Positions 63,834 to 64,000 of a stretch of DNA of 64,000 bases are shown here, in pieces (the stretch's first letter is position 1; every line of letters begins with the position of its first letter). This DNA comes from Carnegiea gigantea (Eukaryota > Streptophyta > Magnoliopsida > Caryophyllales > Cactaceae). The notes under the pieces are model-generated. The model was not told the DNA's origin. It did no database searches and was given only the letters and a program-made list of their open reading frames with translations. The position numbers and the translations under genes are program-made. The stretch is from positions 82,501 to 146,500 of the forward strand of contig JAKOGI010001360.1 in assembly GCA_029747015.1 (NCBI GenBank), in the 5' to 3' direction.

Positions 63834-64000
63834 ATCATAATTACAAAATGTTAAAAAATTCAGATGATCGTAGCACACACAAACCCAAACCATTGTATCC
63901 CATATACATAACATAATATGAAATTTTTCGAATGTTAGAAGTTCTAATAGTTGAAATCGTTATAAGCAGAGTACGGATCATACCCATGGTCATTACCATC

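Larger units (their letters stand above)
63188..64000 (+). mobile_element. Left end of another CACTA element, continuing past the window
   Basis: It begins CACTAAAAAATCTGATTTTT at 63188, only 18 bp after the primer-binding site. It continues with a dense array of CCGTCGGAA/TTCCGACGG motifs to about 63590, the hallmark of CACTA subterminal regions. The other end and its target duplication are outside the window. No coding is seen up to 64000. Confidence 0.85.

Overview
The window is nuclear DNA from a flowering plant, in a heterochromatin-like, transposon-on-transposon landscape. The evidence is plant-type Ty3/gypsy (Athila/Tat-like), Ty1/copia and CACTA (En/Spm) coding remnants, GT-AG introns, tRNA-iMet primer-binding sites, very long (AT)n microsatellites and an AT-rich base composition. 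I found no convincing host gene, tRNA, rRNA or organellar insertion. Nearly all recognisable coding sequence belongs to mobile elements, and most of it is decayed. The sequence does not allow a species call.

Layout. 1-9456: a decayed Athila-like Ty3/gypsy element on the + strand (gag zinc knuckle, protease, RT, RNase H, integrase, then an Athila-type third ORF and a 3' LTR), entered in mid-gag and running into an (AT)n tract. 9457-13703: (AT)n followed by featureless AT-rich DNA with one probable Au-SINE fragment. 13704-15425: a probable gypsy LTR on the - strand. 15589-17481: a foldback/MITE-like element with perfect 21-bp termini and TAT target duplications. 18422-29236: a complete 10.8-kb CACTA transposon inserted into an (AT)n microsatellite. 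It has 18-bp perfect TIRs, TAT duplications, subterminal repeats, a nearly intact TNP2-type transposase gene and an apparently fully open 9-exon TNPA-like gene. 30750-30982: a CACTA-derived MITE. 32860-34920: a heavily decayed second TNP2 gene. 35421-35775: a MITE.

36910-39815: a gag-only LTR element. 39818-52543: one Ty1/copia element on the - strand, split by two different CACTA elements (43839-46718 in integrase, 48147-52295 in gag). 53177-55687: two terminal-inverted-repeat elements (a MITE and a MULE-like element). 55972-59640: the 3' end of another copia element, cut at its RT by a gypsy LTR with its 3' leader. 59661-63170: a 3.5-kb gypsy LTR followed by a tRNA-iMet primer-binding site. 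63188-64000: the left end of a further CACTA element, inserted 18 bp downstream of that site.

How the genes work together. Only the CACTA element at 18422-29236 still looks like a near-functional system. TNP2 would cut at the TIRs, and the TNPA-like protein would bind the many ACCAACAGA/CTGTTGGT subterminal motifs. The TNPA-like frame is open through all nine exons, whereas the transposase carries one in-frame TAG and one frameshift. This copy is therefore probably non-autonomous for cutting but may still make the DNA-binding partner. The other CACTA elements have different subterminal motifs and would answer to different transposases.
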